This document shows, piece by piece, positions 1-8,011 of a stretch of DNA of 20,573 nt; the stretch's first letter is position 1, and each line of letters begins with the position of its first letter. Source of the stretch: CAZGNZ01 sp964527215 (lineage in GTDB: Bacteria > Fidelibacterota > Marinisomatia > SCGC-AAA003-L08 > JACNLC01); assembly GCA_964527215.1 (NCBI GenBank), contig CAZGNZ010000054.1:1-20573 (forward strand). Direction: 5' to 3'. Position numbers and translations under genes: made by a program. Under the pieces are notes generated by a model that was not told the DNA's origin, searched no databases, and was given only the letters and a program-made list of their open reading frames with translations.

Positions 1-402
1 GAATTTCATTGTACACCAAATGCGTTTGGGCTTGGCGAAATGGTATTGGTTGAGTGGTGGAGTGGTTGTGTAACGTTACCTGCAGGGTGTTGTTGAGTGG
101 TATAATGCTGTAATGGTGAATTGGGGTAACAGCAGGATCACTGACAAATTTCGAATTTCAGGTTTCTATTCCCGTCGATTGCCGTCCGGATTACGGTTCA
201 GGATGCATAGTAATAATACAGATGAGTACTCGAACAAATTGAATGACCTCAGGTGGATGACCGCCTTGGGACTTGGGATCGCTGCATCCTGAATCCTAGA
301 CCACGCGGCATTTCCCCGGGAGTGGTGGGGGTTTGGGATGGGTGATCTCGAGAGAAATCTTCAATCGTTGGTTCCACAGATCGTTTGCAAAATTCAGATC
401 TT

Positions 403-452
403 CCAGCCCTGAAGGGGCTGGATATGTCAGGCAGGGGCGCAGCCCTGATATC
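403..452. repeat. paired GC-rich hairpins, REP-like
   Basis: Two adjacent inverted repeats. The first is CCAGCCC (403-409), a 5-base loop, and GGGCTGG (415-421), a perfect 7-bp stem. The second runs from 421 to 452, with outer arms GATAT (421-425) and ATATC (448-452) and an inner CAGGG (432-436) pairing with CCCTG (443-447). The upstream CAGG at 428-431 can pair in register instead. Neither hairpin is followed by a T run, so this is not a standard terminator. The shape resembles dispersed extragenic palindromes. Only one copy is visible here, so its repeat status is inference. Confidence 0.45.
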
Positions 453-588
453 TAAGAAATTGGATGCTGAACCCTGATGGGATTCAAAAATTTGGGGTAT
501 TTGATTTTATTGTAAGGGCTGAATGGGTGAGGAGGATTTCCCGGCAGCATGCCGCCCAGCAGATTCGGTAACTAGCCTGTTTCAGCGT

Positions 589-595
589 AAAGGAG
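589..595 (+). promoter_or_regulatory. ribosome binding site deciding the TTG start at 604
   Basis: AAAGGAG lies 8 bases before the TTG at 604. It selects that start over the in-frame ATG at 523, which has no comparable site. The protein begins with Lys-Arg and a hydrophobic signal sequence only when read from 604. Confidence 0.75.
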
Positions 596-603
596 TTTAT
601 AAT

Positions 604-1992
604 TTGAAAAGACACCTCATCCTTTTACTGTTTATCTCTTCGGTTTGTGCACAGGATGTCACGCTGGTTCTGTCCGGGTATGACGATGATGCCCAAACGC
701 TGGATGTTTACATGGAAAACCAGATCCCGGTTTACGGTTTCCAGATTTATGTAAGAACAGAACAAACCGGGTATTGCGAGAATCCCGCCATATCCAGTCA
801 GACTGAGTGTGAACTGGAGGGGTATCAATGGTATTTACAATCTGGATTGGTCGGTGAAAACAGCGAATGGGTTACGATTGGGTCGGCGTCCGGTGGATTG
901 GCCGAAGACGCAGGATTTATGGTTTCAGGGAATACTGACGGACTTATATCCGGATTCAGTCTGCTGGGGAATTCCATCCCGCCAGGAGAAGGAATTTTAA
1001 CATCAATCTACTGGGATGGCCCAACTCTGGAATTGTGCGGAGAGATATCAATCGCTAATATGAACATGTTTTACTACGGTCCGCCTCTCTGCTATCACTG
1101 CGAATATGTCGGCTGTATGGATCCGGTGGCAGTGAACTACAATCCAACAGCCATCTATGACAGTGGGAACTGCGAATACGACATTGTTGGGGATGTCAAT
1201 CAGGATGAAATACTTGATGTGCTGGATATTGTTCGGATGATATGTTTCATCCTATTTCAAGACATTCCCAATGAGTATGAATTCTGGGCTGGTGACGTCA
1301 ATCAGGATACCGTCATTGATGTGCTGGATATTATCTGGGTGGTGGATTGCATTCTGACCGGCTGCTGGGAAACTGCCGAATGCATTGACTATGACGGAAA
1401 TTTATATCAGACAATTCAAATCGGTGATCAAATCTGGATGAAGGAGAACCTGAAAACCACCCATTACAATAGCGGTGATCCAATCCCGACAACCTGGCCG
1501 TCGGTCGATGGTTCATACGCCGTCTACAACAGCGACCCTGCCAACGCAGACATTTACGGCAACCTGTACAATTGGTACGCCGTGGATAATGACCTGGGCA
1601 TCTGTCCGGCAGGTTTTCATATCCCCACCGATGAAGAATGGATGGAACTGGAATCCTGGCTTGATATGGATGAATCAGAACTTTATCAAATTGGATTCAG
1701 GGGGACTGACCAGGGCAGTCAATTGGTGGGAAATGCAGATTTATGGGACAGTGGGTCGCTTGTGGGCAATCCGGCTTTTGGGACATCAGGTTTTGACGCC
1801 CTTCCTGGCGGCACCCTCTGCGGCACCAGTGGGTACGCCAATGGTATGGGCAGTTTCGGGTATTTTTGGTCCTCGTCCGCGGACAACAGCAACAACGCCT
1901 GGCTTCGAATACTGTATTATGGCAGTTCAGGAGTTTACCGGAACAACGGCATTATGCAGAATGGCTTCTCCGTCCGCTGTGTTGCCGATTAA
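604..1992 (+). CDS. secreted FISUMP-domain protein with dockerin-like repeats
   Basis: A predicted exported protein of 462 residues read from TTG. Residues 1-16 are a signal peptide (Lys-Arg, a Leu/Ile-rich core, then a VCAQ cleavage-type end). Residues 17-155 look like a beta-sandwich, cohesin-like domain (motif VYGFQIYV). A Cys-bounded linker repeat occupies about 170-191 (GCMDPVAVNYNP). Two dockerin-like Ca-binding segments, each starting GDVNQD, lie at about 196-252. The C-terminus (about 260-460) is a FISUMP domain, seen in IDYDGNLYQT, QIWMKENLKT, GFHIPTDEEWM and the terminal SVRCV. FISUMP (Fibrobacter succinogenes major paralogous domain) has no established biochemical activity. The fold is probably C-type-lectin/FGE-like, and binding at the cell surface is inference. 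The next gene shares the linker, dockerin-like and FISUMP modules. No type IX secretion tail is visible. Confidence 0.85.
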   Translation: MKRHLILLLFISSVCAQDVTLVLSGYDDDAQTLDVYMENQIPVYGFQIYVRTEQTGYCENPAISSQTECELEGYQWYLQSGLVGENSEWVTIGSASGGLAEDAGFMVSGNTDGLISGFSLLGNSIPPGEGILTSIYWDGPTLELCGEISIANMNMFYYGPPLCYHCEYVGCMDPVAVNYNPTAIYDSGNCEYDIVGDVNQDEILDVLDIVRMICFILFQDIPNEYEFWAGDVNQDTVIDVLDIIWVVDCILTGCWETAECIDYDGNLYQTIQIGDQIWMKENLKTTHYNSGDPIPTTWPSVDGSYAVYNSDPANADIYGNLYNWYAVDNDLGICPAGFHIPTDEEWMELESWLDMDESELYQIGFRGTDQGSQLVGNADLWDSGSLVGNPAFGTSGFDALPGGTLCGTSGYANGMGSFGYFWSSSADNSNNAWLRILYYGSSGVYRNNGIMQNGFSVRCVAD

Positions 1993-2125
1993 ACCTCCCG
2001 GCTGTATGACCGCTCCGAACCTGGAAAGCAGAATGGAAAATCCGTCAGAATGGCGGAACTGAAATCATCGTATCGGTATGAGGGTTCGTCTTTGGAACAA
2101 TTGGATGGATTGTAATATTGCTCTG

Positions 2126-2153
2126 TTGACTACATAATTAAAATTGCTATTAT
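2126..2153 (+). promoter_or_regulatory. candidate sigma-70-type promoter for gene at 2271
   Basis: TTGACT (2126-2131) and TATTAT (2148-2153) are separated by 16 bases, each one mismatch from the housekeeping consensus. They lie in a locally AT-rich stretch of an otherwise gene-free 278-base gap. A start near 2160 would give a leader of roughly 110 bases. The gap between the second and third secreted-protein genes is only 62 bases, so this promoter may drive both. Confidence 0.45.
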
Positions 2154-2270
2154 TTTTTGATAGATTCCTGAAAACTGCAGTAAATTCCTCCGCCTGTTCC
2201 ACCGGAATCCGGGCACTTAGGGATTTCCTTCAACTTTTCTCTTTACGTTTATCCAGCCTCAGGAGAAATT

Positions 2271-5033
2271 ATGAAAAGATTTATCTGGTTTCTGCCGTTC
2301 CTGGCACTGCTTCCTGCCGCCATAATAAATATCCCGGAAGATTATTCCACCATCCAGGAGGGGATAAATGCATCCATCGATGGGGATACGGTGTTGGTGC
2401 AGCCCGGGGTGTATTATGGTGGAATTAATTATTTTGGAAAACAAATTGTTGTTGGTTCATTGTACGTAAATGATCGACTACAGCAATATGTTGAAGATAC
2501 ATTTATCAATGGTTCTGGGAATGAACCTGTAGTCACATTTGAAAATGAAGAGAATGTCGGTACGATTTTAATAGGTTTTACAATCATTAATGGATCATCT
2601 GAGGAAGGTGGTGGTATTAGATGTATAAGTTCAGATCCGACGATAAGAAATTGTATTGTTGTTAACAATTACGGTAGCCTTGGTGGTGGTGTGCATTGCA
2701 ATGACTCCAATCCGTTCTTTTACAATACCGTTATCTCCAATAATGAATCAGATTGTGGTTTAACTAGTACATGTGGAGGAGGAGGACTATTTTGTTGGCA
2801 GTCAAATCCTCATTTTATAAATTGTACAATAAATCACAATTCAACCACAGGAAGTCAAGGTTATAGTGGTCATGCAATTTGGATTGGTGAAGGAGTAGTA
2901 TACTTAATCAATTCCATTGTTTGGGAATATTCATGGGGTCAGTTAATTGATGGCTGGTTAGGTGAAATTGACACGACTTTTTCCTGGATTCAAGATTATA
3001 CTCCTAATGCAATCGATCCATTATTTGTGGATCCGGAAGAAAATATATTAGCACTGATGGAAACCTCTCCCTGCATCGACGCCGGCCACCCCGATCTGGA
3101 TGGTGACGGAATCACCTGGGAAACCGACCCTGACGACCAGGACCCCGACGGCACCCGAATGGATATTGGCGCATTTTATTTCAACCAATCGATTCCGGGC
3201 TGCACCGATTCATTGGCTGTCAACTTCGATTCGGATGCGACTGAAGACGATGGCTCTTGCATCTACCTTGCAGACATCGATCCCCATTTTACACCCGTCT
3301 GGTCCGGCATTCCGGTCGATCCCATGGGGATTTATATTTATTCCGCACTGCTGGATAATGTCGATCTTCGGGTGGGCGACGAAATTGCCGTGTTTGACGG
3401 CGACCTCTGCGTGGGCGCGGTTCAGCTGCAGGAGGAAATTTCCGGACAGCTCTCCGTTTTCTGTTCAACGGATGATCCGGACACTCCGGATCCTGACGGT
3501 TTCACCATCGGCAGTGAAATCCGCTATCGCTTCTGGGATGCAAGTGCCCAGCTTGAGGTGATCAACGTGGTTTCGTCTGTTTCCGGCGGTTCGGATGTCT
3601 TCGAGCCTTTGGGTTTTTCAATGACGGATCTGGCGGTGGAAACCCTGTTCGGCTGCACCAACCCGCTGGCCGTCAACTATTTGCCGGAAGCCACGGTGGA
3701 CGACGGCAGCTGTGTCGATCCGGTATTGGGCTGCACCGATCCCGACGCCTGCAATTTTGATTCCGATGCCAATGTTGAGGACGGCTCGTGCCTGTATGAT
3801 GACTGCAGCGGTGAATGCGGCGGTTCGGCCTTCATCGATGAATGCGGCATCTGCTGCGGCGGCAGCACCGGGGTGGAGTGCTCCTACTGGATTGATGAGA
3901 GCAACTACGGCGGCGGATACCAGTGCGACGGATCCTGCGGAGATGAATGCTGGATAGATGACTGCGGATACTGTTACTGCCCCTGGTTTGCACTGGAAGA
4001 AAACTGGGCCATGGACTGCAATATGGTCTGTGACGGCACTGCCTTCGAAAACGAATGCGGCTGCGTCGAAGGTAACACGGGACTGGCTGAGTTCTGGTGT
4101 TACGGCTGCCCCGACCCCTGGGCGCTGAATTATGATCCCGAAGCCTGGGTGGATGACGGCACCTGCCAATACCCCTGCATGGGCGATCTGGACATGAGCG
4201 GCAGCCTGGATGTGGTGGATGTGGTACTGCTGGTGGATATCGCCCTGGACGGCGATTATGTATCCTACGCCGATTTCAACGACGATACCTTCGTCAACAT
4301 TATCGATATCGTGATTTTTGTGGAGATTATCCTGAATCCGGAACTGCTGGGATGCACGGATCCACTGGCGGAAAATTACAATCCGGAAGCCGTCTATGAT
4401 GATGGGTGTGAATACGCTTGCATTGATATTGATGGGAATGTGTATGAAACAGTCATTATTGGTAATCAGGAGTGGATGGCGGAGAATCTGAGGGTAACGC
4501 ATTATAGGAATGGTGAAACTATTCCAAATGTCCAAGACGGAGAGGAATGGATGTTAATCACTACTGGTGCATACTGTCACTACGACAATGATCCTGAAAA
4601 CACAGAAATATATGGAATGCTATATAATGGATTTATTGTTAATGAAACTCAAAATATTGCACCTGTTGGGTGGCATATTCCCAGCAACGAGGAATGGATG
4701 CAATTGGTAAATAATCTTGGAGGTCAGCTGTCTTCAGGGGGTGATATGAAAACTAGAGGTACAATTGAATCAGGTGATGGATTATGGTATGCACCAAATG
4801 AAGGTGCAACTAATGCCAGTCATTTTTCTGCTGTTCCAAGCGGATATAGAGGAGGTGCAGTACCTGTTTTCAATAATAAGGGTCTTTATACATATTTTTG
4901 GACCACAACAGAAGACACTCAAACGCAACAATACATGTGGCAATTACATTACCACATTCCAAGTATTTTAAACTCTGGCTATCACAAGAGAGCCGGAATC
5001 TCCATCCGCTGCATCCGTAATGAGACACCGTAA
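2271..5033 (+). CDS. large secreted multidomain beta-helix/FISUMP protein
   Basis: 920 residues. AGGAG at 2261-2265 supports the ATG. Order of parts: signal peptide 1-17; parallel beta-helix-like region 20-265 (DYSTIQEGINAS, repeated GGG and N-rich turns, ending in SPCIDAG 266-272); five Cys-bounded linker repeats near 310, 461, 487, 611 and 694 (pattern GCTDPxAxNYxPxAxxDDGSC); a beta domain 335-455 (GDEIAVFDGDLCVGA); a Cys-rich segment 481-636 with 24 cysteines; dockerin-like Ca-binding repeats 636-692 (GDLDMSGSLDVVD, then ADFNDDTFVNIID); and a C-terminal FISUMP domain 717-916 (IDIDGNVYET, EWMAENLRVT, GWHIPSNEEWM, SIRCIRN). It is probably a cell-surface or matrix protein. A catalytic role for the beta-helix cannot be shown. 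Base composition changes sharply near 3055 and 4405, at domain edges. Confidence 0.88.
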   Translation: MKRFIWFLPFLALLPAAIINIPEDYSTIQEGINASIDGDTVLVQPGVYYGGINYFGKQIVVGSLYVNDRLQQYVEDTFINGSGNEPVVTFENEENVGTILIGFTIINGSSEEGGGIRCISSDPTIRNCIVVNNYGSLGGGVHCNDSNPFFYNTVISNNESDCGLTSTCGGGGLFCWQSNPHFINCTINHNSTTGSQGYSGHAIWIGEGVVYLINSIVWEYSWGQLIDGWLGEIDTTFSWIQDYTPNAIDPLFVDPEENILALMETSPCIDAGHPDLDGDGITWETDPDDQDPDGTRMDIGAFYFNQSIPGCTDSLAVNFDSDATEDDGSCIYLADIDPHFTPVWSGIPVDPMGIYIYSALLDNVDLRVGDEIAVFDGDLCVGAVQLQEEISGQLSVFCSTDDPDTPDPDGFTIGSEIRYRFWDASAQLEVINVVSSVSGGSDVFEPLGFSMTDLAVETLFGCTNPLAVNYLPEATVDDGSCVDPVLGCTDPDACNFDSDANVEDGSCLYDDCSGECGGSAFIDECGICCGGSTGVECSYWIDESNYGGGYQCDGSCGDECWIDDCGYCYCPWFALEENWAMDCNMVCDGTAFENECGCVEGNTGLAEFWCYGCPDPWALNYDPEAWVDDGTCQYPCMGDLDMSGSLDVVDVVLLVDIALDGDYVSYADFNDDTFVNIIDIVIFVEIILNPELLGCTDPLAENYNPEAVYDDGCEYACIDIDGNVYETVIIGNQEWMAENLRVTHYRNGETIPNVQDGEEWMLITTGAYCHYDNDPENTEIYGMLYNGFIVNETQNIAPVGWHIPSNEEWMQLVNNLGGQLSSGGDMKTRGTIESGDGLWYAPNEGATNASHFSAVPSGYRGGAVPVFNNKGLYTYFWTTTEDTQTQQYMWQLHYHIPSILNSGYHKRAGISIRCIRNETP

Positions 5034-5095
5034 TTGGACTTGAAAAGTCGAAGAATGCAAATTTCCCGAAAACCATCAATTAAGGAGCCAACCTT

Positions 5096-6214
5096 ATGAA
5101 GCACCCTCTCATTTTCCTGACCATCTTTCTGTTTCTCACCTGTGAAGAGGAAGCCGGTCCGCCGCTTACGCCGTCGCCGGTCAACCGACCGCCGGAACTG
5201 CTGTCCGTCATCGCCGAACCCAATCACCTGCTGGAGGGCGACACCGCGAAAGTGTTCTGCAGTGTGTCGGATGACGACGGTGATGAACTGATGCATGTCT
5301 GGACCACCACTACCGGGTACATCGAATATTATCCGAACCACGATACCATCAAATACACACCCATACATACTTACGGCCGCCATTATGTCGCCTTGGAAAT
5401 CCGTGACGGGGAAGCCAGCGTCCGGGACACGGTGGATTTGACCCACAATCTCCGGGGCAATGAGGAAGATTTCATACCCATCCCGGCAGGATTATTCTAT
5501 ATTACAACCTACGAAGGACACATTGCCGGCTATCAGACTGTTGAAGCCTTCATGGATCACGATTACGAAATCATGCGCTATGAGGTCACCAACGGCCAGT
5601 ATGTGCGCTTCCTTAATGCCTTGCTGGATGAAAACCGGGTATCGGTCCGGGATAACGCGGTATTCGGTGTCATCCAGGGTGACGATGAACTGCCGGACGG
5701 AGAATACCTGTTCTATATTGACTGCAGGATAGACTTGTATGATGACGAACACACATTAATCGTTTTTACTGACGGAGAGTTTCAGATTGCCCCTGCCTAC
5801 AGCAAACACCCTGCGGCTATGGTGAGCTGGTACGGTGCGCATGAATATGCCCGCCATTACAATTTCCGCCTGCCCACCGAGCATGAATGGATCCGTGCCG
5901 CACGGGGGCGGGATACCAGGAAATTTCCCTGGGGAAACAGATTTCCGGATTGCTCTGTTTCCAATACATATTATGGATGCGAATACGGCACTTCTGAAAT
6001 TGGTGTCAAATCAGAACGCAGTCCGTTTGGGCTGTGCGACATGGCCGGCAATGTCAGTGAATGGATGTCTGATAATGGCGCGGAACCTCCGCTGTATCGA
6101 AATTGCGGGTGGAATTTTTATGCCCGGAATCATCCCTACTCCTATCTTTCAGACTGCTGCGAAGGGCCGGCAACAGCCATCTTGGGCGCTTCCGGTTTCC
6201 GCTGTGCAAGATAA
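5096..6214 (+). CDS. probable lipoprotein with Ig-like and SUMF1/FGE-like domains
   Basis: 372 residues. AAGGAG at 5082-5087 precedes the ATG by 8 bases. The hydrophobic N-terminus ends in FLFLTC with an acidic stretch after Cys16, a marginal lipobox. Residues 30-118 resemble a cadherin/PKD/Ig-like domain (PPELLSVIAEP, SDDDGDEL, LEIRDGEAS). Residues 125-372 are a formylglycine-generating-enzyme-like (SUMF1) domain: MRYEVTNGQYVRFLN, MVSWYGAHEYARHYN, RLPTEHEWIRAARG, FPWGNRF, LCDMAGNVSEWM and the terminal GFRCAR. The usual RGGSW block before the copper-binding Cys pair is replaced by YRNCGWNF, and no clear Cys-x4-Cys pair follows. True formylglycine-generating activity is therefore doubtful, and a structural or binding role is more likely. 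It lies 62 bases after the FISUMP gene and is probably co-transcribed with it. Confidence 0.85.
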   Translation: MKHPLIFLTIFLFLTCEEEAGPPLTPSPVNRPPELLSVIAEPNHLLEGDTAKVFCSVSDDDGDELMHVWTTTTGYIEYYPNHDTIKYTPIHTYGRHYVALEIRDGEASVRDTVDLTHNLRGNEEDFIPIPAGLFYITTYEGHIAGYQTVEAFMDHDYEIMRYEVTNGQYVRFLNALLDENRVSVRDNAVFGVIQGDDELPDGEYLFYIDCRIDLYDDEHTLIVFTDGEFQIAPAYSKHPAAMVSWYGAHEYARHYNFRLPTEHEWIRAARGRDTRKFPWGNRFPDCSVSNTYYGCEYGTSEIGVKSERSPFGLCDMAGNVSEWMSDNGAEPPLYRNCGWNFYARNHPYSYLSDCCEGPATAILGASGFRCAR

Positions 6215-6510
6215 GTGAGTCTGTGTCGGGCTTATCGGATTTATCAACCGATCTTCTCTCCAAGTAGATACGGCTGCGCCAGGTTCGACTTGGAAAGTCT
6301 CATCCTATTATAATAGCACTCTCTTTCTAATAACAGTAACCATCATATAGTATTCTGCTTAACTATCAAAGAGGGGGTAGATGCAGCGGAATCCGGCTGG
6401 CTTTCAGAAACACCGGCCTTGGAAAGTTGATCTGTTTTCACCCATTTCCACCGGTGCTGTTGATAGGTTGTTGCTGAAATCCTGCACAAAAGGTCGCTGC
6501 TGCAGAAATA

Positions 6511-6541
6511 TTGCACAACCGGATTCGATGTTATAATTTTG
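6511..6541 (+). promoter_or_regulatory. candidate promoter, Bacteroidota-like -33/-7 form
   Basis: TTG (6511-6513), 20 bases, then TAATTTTG (6534-6541) fits the TTG-N19-21-TAnnTTTG pattern known for Bacteroidota primary-sigma promoters. An overlapping TATAAT (6532-6537) has only a poor -35 at 15 bases. Either would give a leader of about 240 bases before the dehydrogenase gene. This is pattern matching on short motifs only. Confidence 0.25.
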
Positions 6542-6773
6542 CGTTCATTCCAACGGCAGACATTTTGTTGATTTTGAATCCGCCAGTGGGCAGATTTTTA
6601 ATCTGTCTCCTGACGGACAAGTGTAACAGGGTGCATTCCCCGTTGCTTGCTGAAAATCCGCAATTTGGCGTGGCGGCGAAATATCTAATGATCCGATCAA
6701 TTAGTGATACCTCACCCGTCAGCTGACAGGCGGGGAAATTCATTACGAATTACTGAATTATTATTTTTTAAAC

Positions 6774-6777
6774 AGGA
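6774..6777 (+). promoter_or_regulatory. ribosome binding site deciding the TTG start at 6785
   Basis: AGGA lies 7 bases before the TTG at 6785. The upstream in-frame ATG at 6704 would add 27 residues ahead of the beta-strand that opens the nucleotide-binding fold, which is not expected for this family. Confidence 0.6.
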
Positions 6778-6784
6778 ACTCACA

Positions 6785-8011
6785 TTGAAAATCCTCCTCC
6801 TTGGAACCGGCATGCAGGGAAAGGCAGCCCTTCATGATCTGGTGAGGTTGCCGAATGTCAGTCAGGTCATGGCCGCGGACCGCTGCCTCGACGACCTAAT
6901 CGAATACGTGAATGCCAGGCAGTACGGACCGAAAGTTGTCTGCACGTCTCTCAATGCGGATTCGCCCGACGATTGGGACAGATTGGCGGAATTTCAGCCG
7001 AATGCTGTGCTGGATTTGCTTCCTCCTAAGTACCTGATGACCGTCGTGAAATTCATTCTGGAAAACCGGTTCAATCTGGTAAACACCCTTTACGTGACGC
7101 CGGAACTGGAAAAGCTGCAGCCGGAAGTACAGGCCCGGGGAATCACCATTCTGCCGGAATTCGGTCTGGATCCCGGGATCGATCTGGTTCTGCTGGGGGA
7201 AGCAGTGCGGCACCTGGATCAGGTTAACAGTATTGCTGCATACGGTGCGGGCCTGCCGGTTCCGGAAGACAGTCATAATCCGCTGCGGTACAAAGTAACC
7301 TGGACTTTTGAAGGAGTCCTGCGCGGCTATCAGCGGGGCGGAAAACTGATCCGGCACGGGAAAGTCACGGAGATTGGCAGGGACGACATGTTCCGGCCGG
7401 AAAATATCCATGAGATTGAAATACCGGGGCTGGGCAGACTGGAAGCCTATCCCAACGGGGATGCTCTGAGATACTGCAGTGCACTGAAACTGAACCGGGC
7501 AGAGCTTCGGCATCTGGGTCGTTACACCTGCAGGTATCCGGGACACTGCGATTTCTGGCGTAGAATCATCGACTTGAATCTGCTGCGTCCCGAACCGGTG
7601 ACCGTGGATGGAATATCCGTAAACCGACGAAAGTACCTGGCTTCCGTGATTGAACCCCTCATCCGTCTGAATATAAACGAACGTGATTTGGCACTGGTGC
7701 GAATTGCAGCTGAAGGAACCCTGGGACCACAGCAGAGAAAATGCATCTATCAGGTCATGGATCAGCGTGATCCTGAAACCGGTCTGACGGCCATGAGCCG
7801 GACCGTGGGCTTTACCGCCGCCATTGGCGCGCAGATGATCGCTTCCGGGGCCATCCGCAAAACCGGCATCCTTTCACCTGTCACTGATGTGCCGTTTGAA
7901 GTATTCCGTAAACAGCTGGCAAATCGGGGAATAAATGTGGAAACAAGAAATCAGGTCATCGGGGATGACGGCGCTGCTGAGGTCCATTTGGGGGATCGAA
8001 AGAGTTATTGA
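6785..8011 (+). CDS. saccharopine dehydrogenase-family oxidoreductase
   Basis: 408 residues from TTG; it opens directly with KILLLGTGMQGKAALHDL. GTGMQG (residues 7-12) is the GxGxxG dinucleotide-binding loop of an N-terminal Rossmann domain. The block LDLLPPKYLMTVVKFILENR and the later EFGLDPGIDLVLLGEA are typical of the saccharopine dehydrogenase C-terminal-domain/LYS9-like group, whose members reduce or oxidise imine-linked amino acids such as saccharopine with NAD(P). The C-terminal half carries the mixed alpha/beta dimerisation/substrate domain, ending in the MSRTVGFTAAIGAQMI helix. Length is normal for the family. Substrate cannot be read from sequence: saccharopine, lysine 6-dehydrogenase-type or carboxynorspermidine-type activity are all possible. 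No lysine-pathway gene is adjacent. The 3' end overlaps the convergent downstream gene by 7 bases. Confidence 0.85.
   Translation: MKILLLGTGMQGKAALHDLVRLPNVSQVMAADRCLDDLIEYVNARQYGPKVVCTSLNADSPDDWDRLAEFQPNAVLDLLPPKYLMTVVKFILENRFNLVNTLYVTPELEKLQPEVQARGITILPEFGLDPGIDLVLLGEAVRHLDQVNSIAAYGAGLPVPEDSHNPLRYKVTWTFEGVLRGYQRGGKLIRHGKVTEIGRDDMFRPENIHEIEIPGLGRLEAYPNGDALRYCSALKLNRAELRHLGRYTCRYPGHCDFWRRIIDLNLLRPEPVTVDGISVNRRKYLASVIEPLIRLNINERDLALVRIAAEGTLGPQQRKCIYQVMDQRDPETGLTAMSRTVGFTAAIGAQMIASGAIRKTGILSPVTDVPFEVFRKQLANRGINVETRNQVIGDDGAAEVHLGDRKSY

Larger units (their letters stand above)
1..603. other. non-coding or unresolved left flank
   Basis: No coding region can be supported over about 600 bases. 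Frame 1 is open from base 1 to about 96 and could be the tail of a gene cut by the window edge, but its short translation shows no recognisable motif. Visible elements are a 9-base direct repeat TTGAGTGGT at 50-58 and 93-101, a 10-base palindrome GTAACGTTAC at 70-79, and a double hairpin at 403-452 that is listed separately. The stretch 523-603 stays open in frame with the next gene, but its translation does not look like protein and it lies upstream of that gene's Shine-Dalgarno site. Confidence 0.5.
6215..6784. other. 570-base intergenic region
   Basis: No gene is supported. A short open frame at 6511-6726 has no Shine-Dalgarno site and no recognisable product. A 5-bp hairpin ATCGG/CCGAT at 6234-6252, just after the FGE-like gene, lacks a T run and is at best a poor terminator. 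CCAAGT (6260-6265) and ACTTGG (6288-6293) form a loose inverted repeat. Near the right end there is a perfect 10-base palindrome GTCAGCTGAC at 6718-6727, 57 bases before the next start codon, which could be an operator. A candidate promoter at 6511-6541 is listed separately. Confidence 0.5.

Noticed and set aside
1861..1990. Possible diversity-generating retroelement target at the FISUMP C-terminus (run of AAC codons near 1883-1895, and FGE/C-lectin-like fold)
   Set aside because: No reverse transcriptase gene and no near-identical template repeat was seen in the window, and AAC codons alone are weak evidence.
1475..2062. 195-codon open frame overlapping the end of the first FISUMP gene
   Set aside because: It is a +1 shadow of the FISUMP frame. 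The FISUMP frame carries clear conserved motifs through to its own stop, so there is no sign of a frameshift.
3618..4535. 305-codon open frame on the minus strand
   Set aside because: It lies antisense inside the secreted FISUMP protein gene, within its G+C-rich, repeat-bearing middle. It has no ribosome site and its translation is low-complexity and matches no family. It is a by-product of the coding strand's codon bias.
5096..6214. True formylglycine-generating enzyme
   Set aside because: The fold is recognisable, but the RGGSW region and the paired copper-binding cysteines are not, and no sulfatase gene is nearby.
6260..6300. tRNA-like T-arm (GGTTCGA at 6282-6288)
   Set aside because: The flanking stem does not pair in tRNA register, and no acceptor, D or anticodon arm fits upstream.
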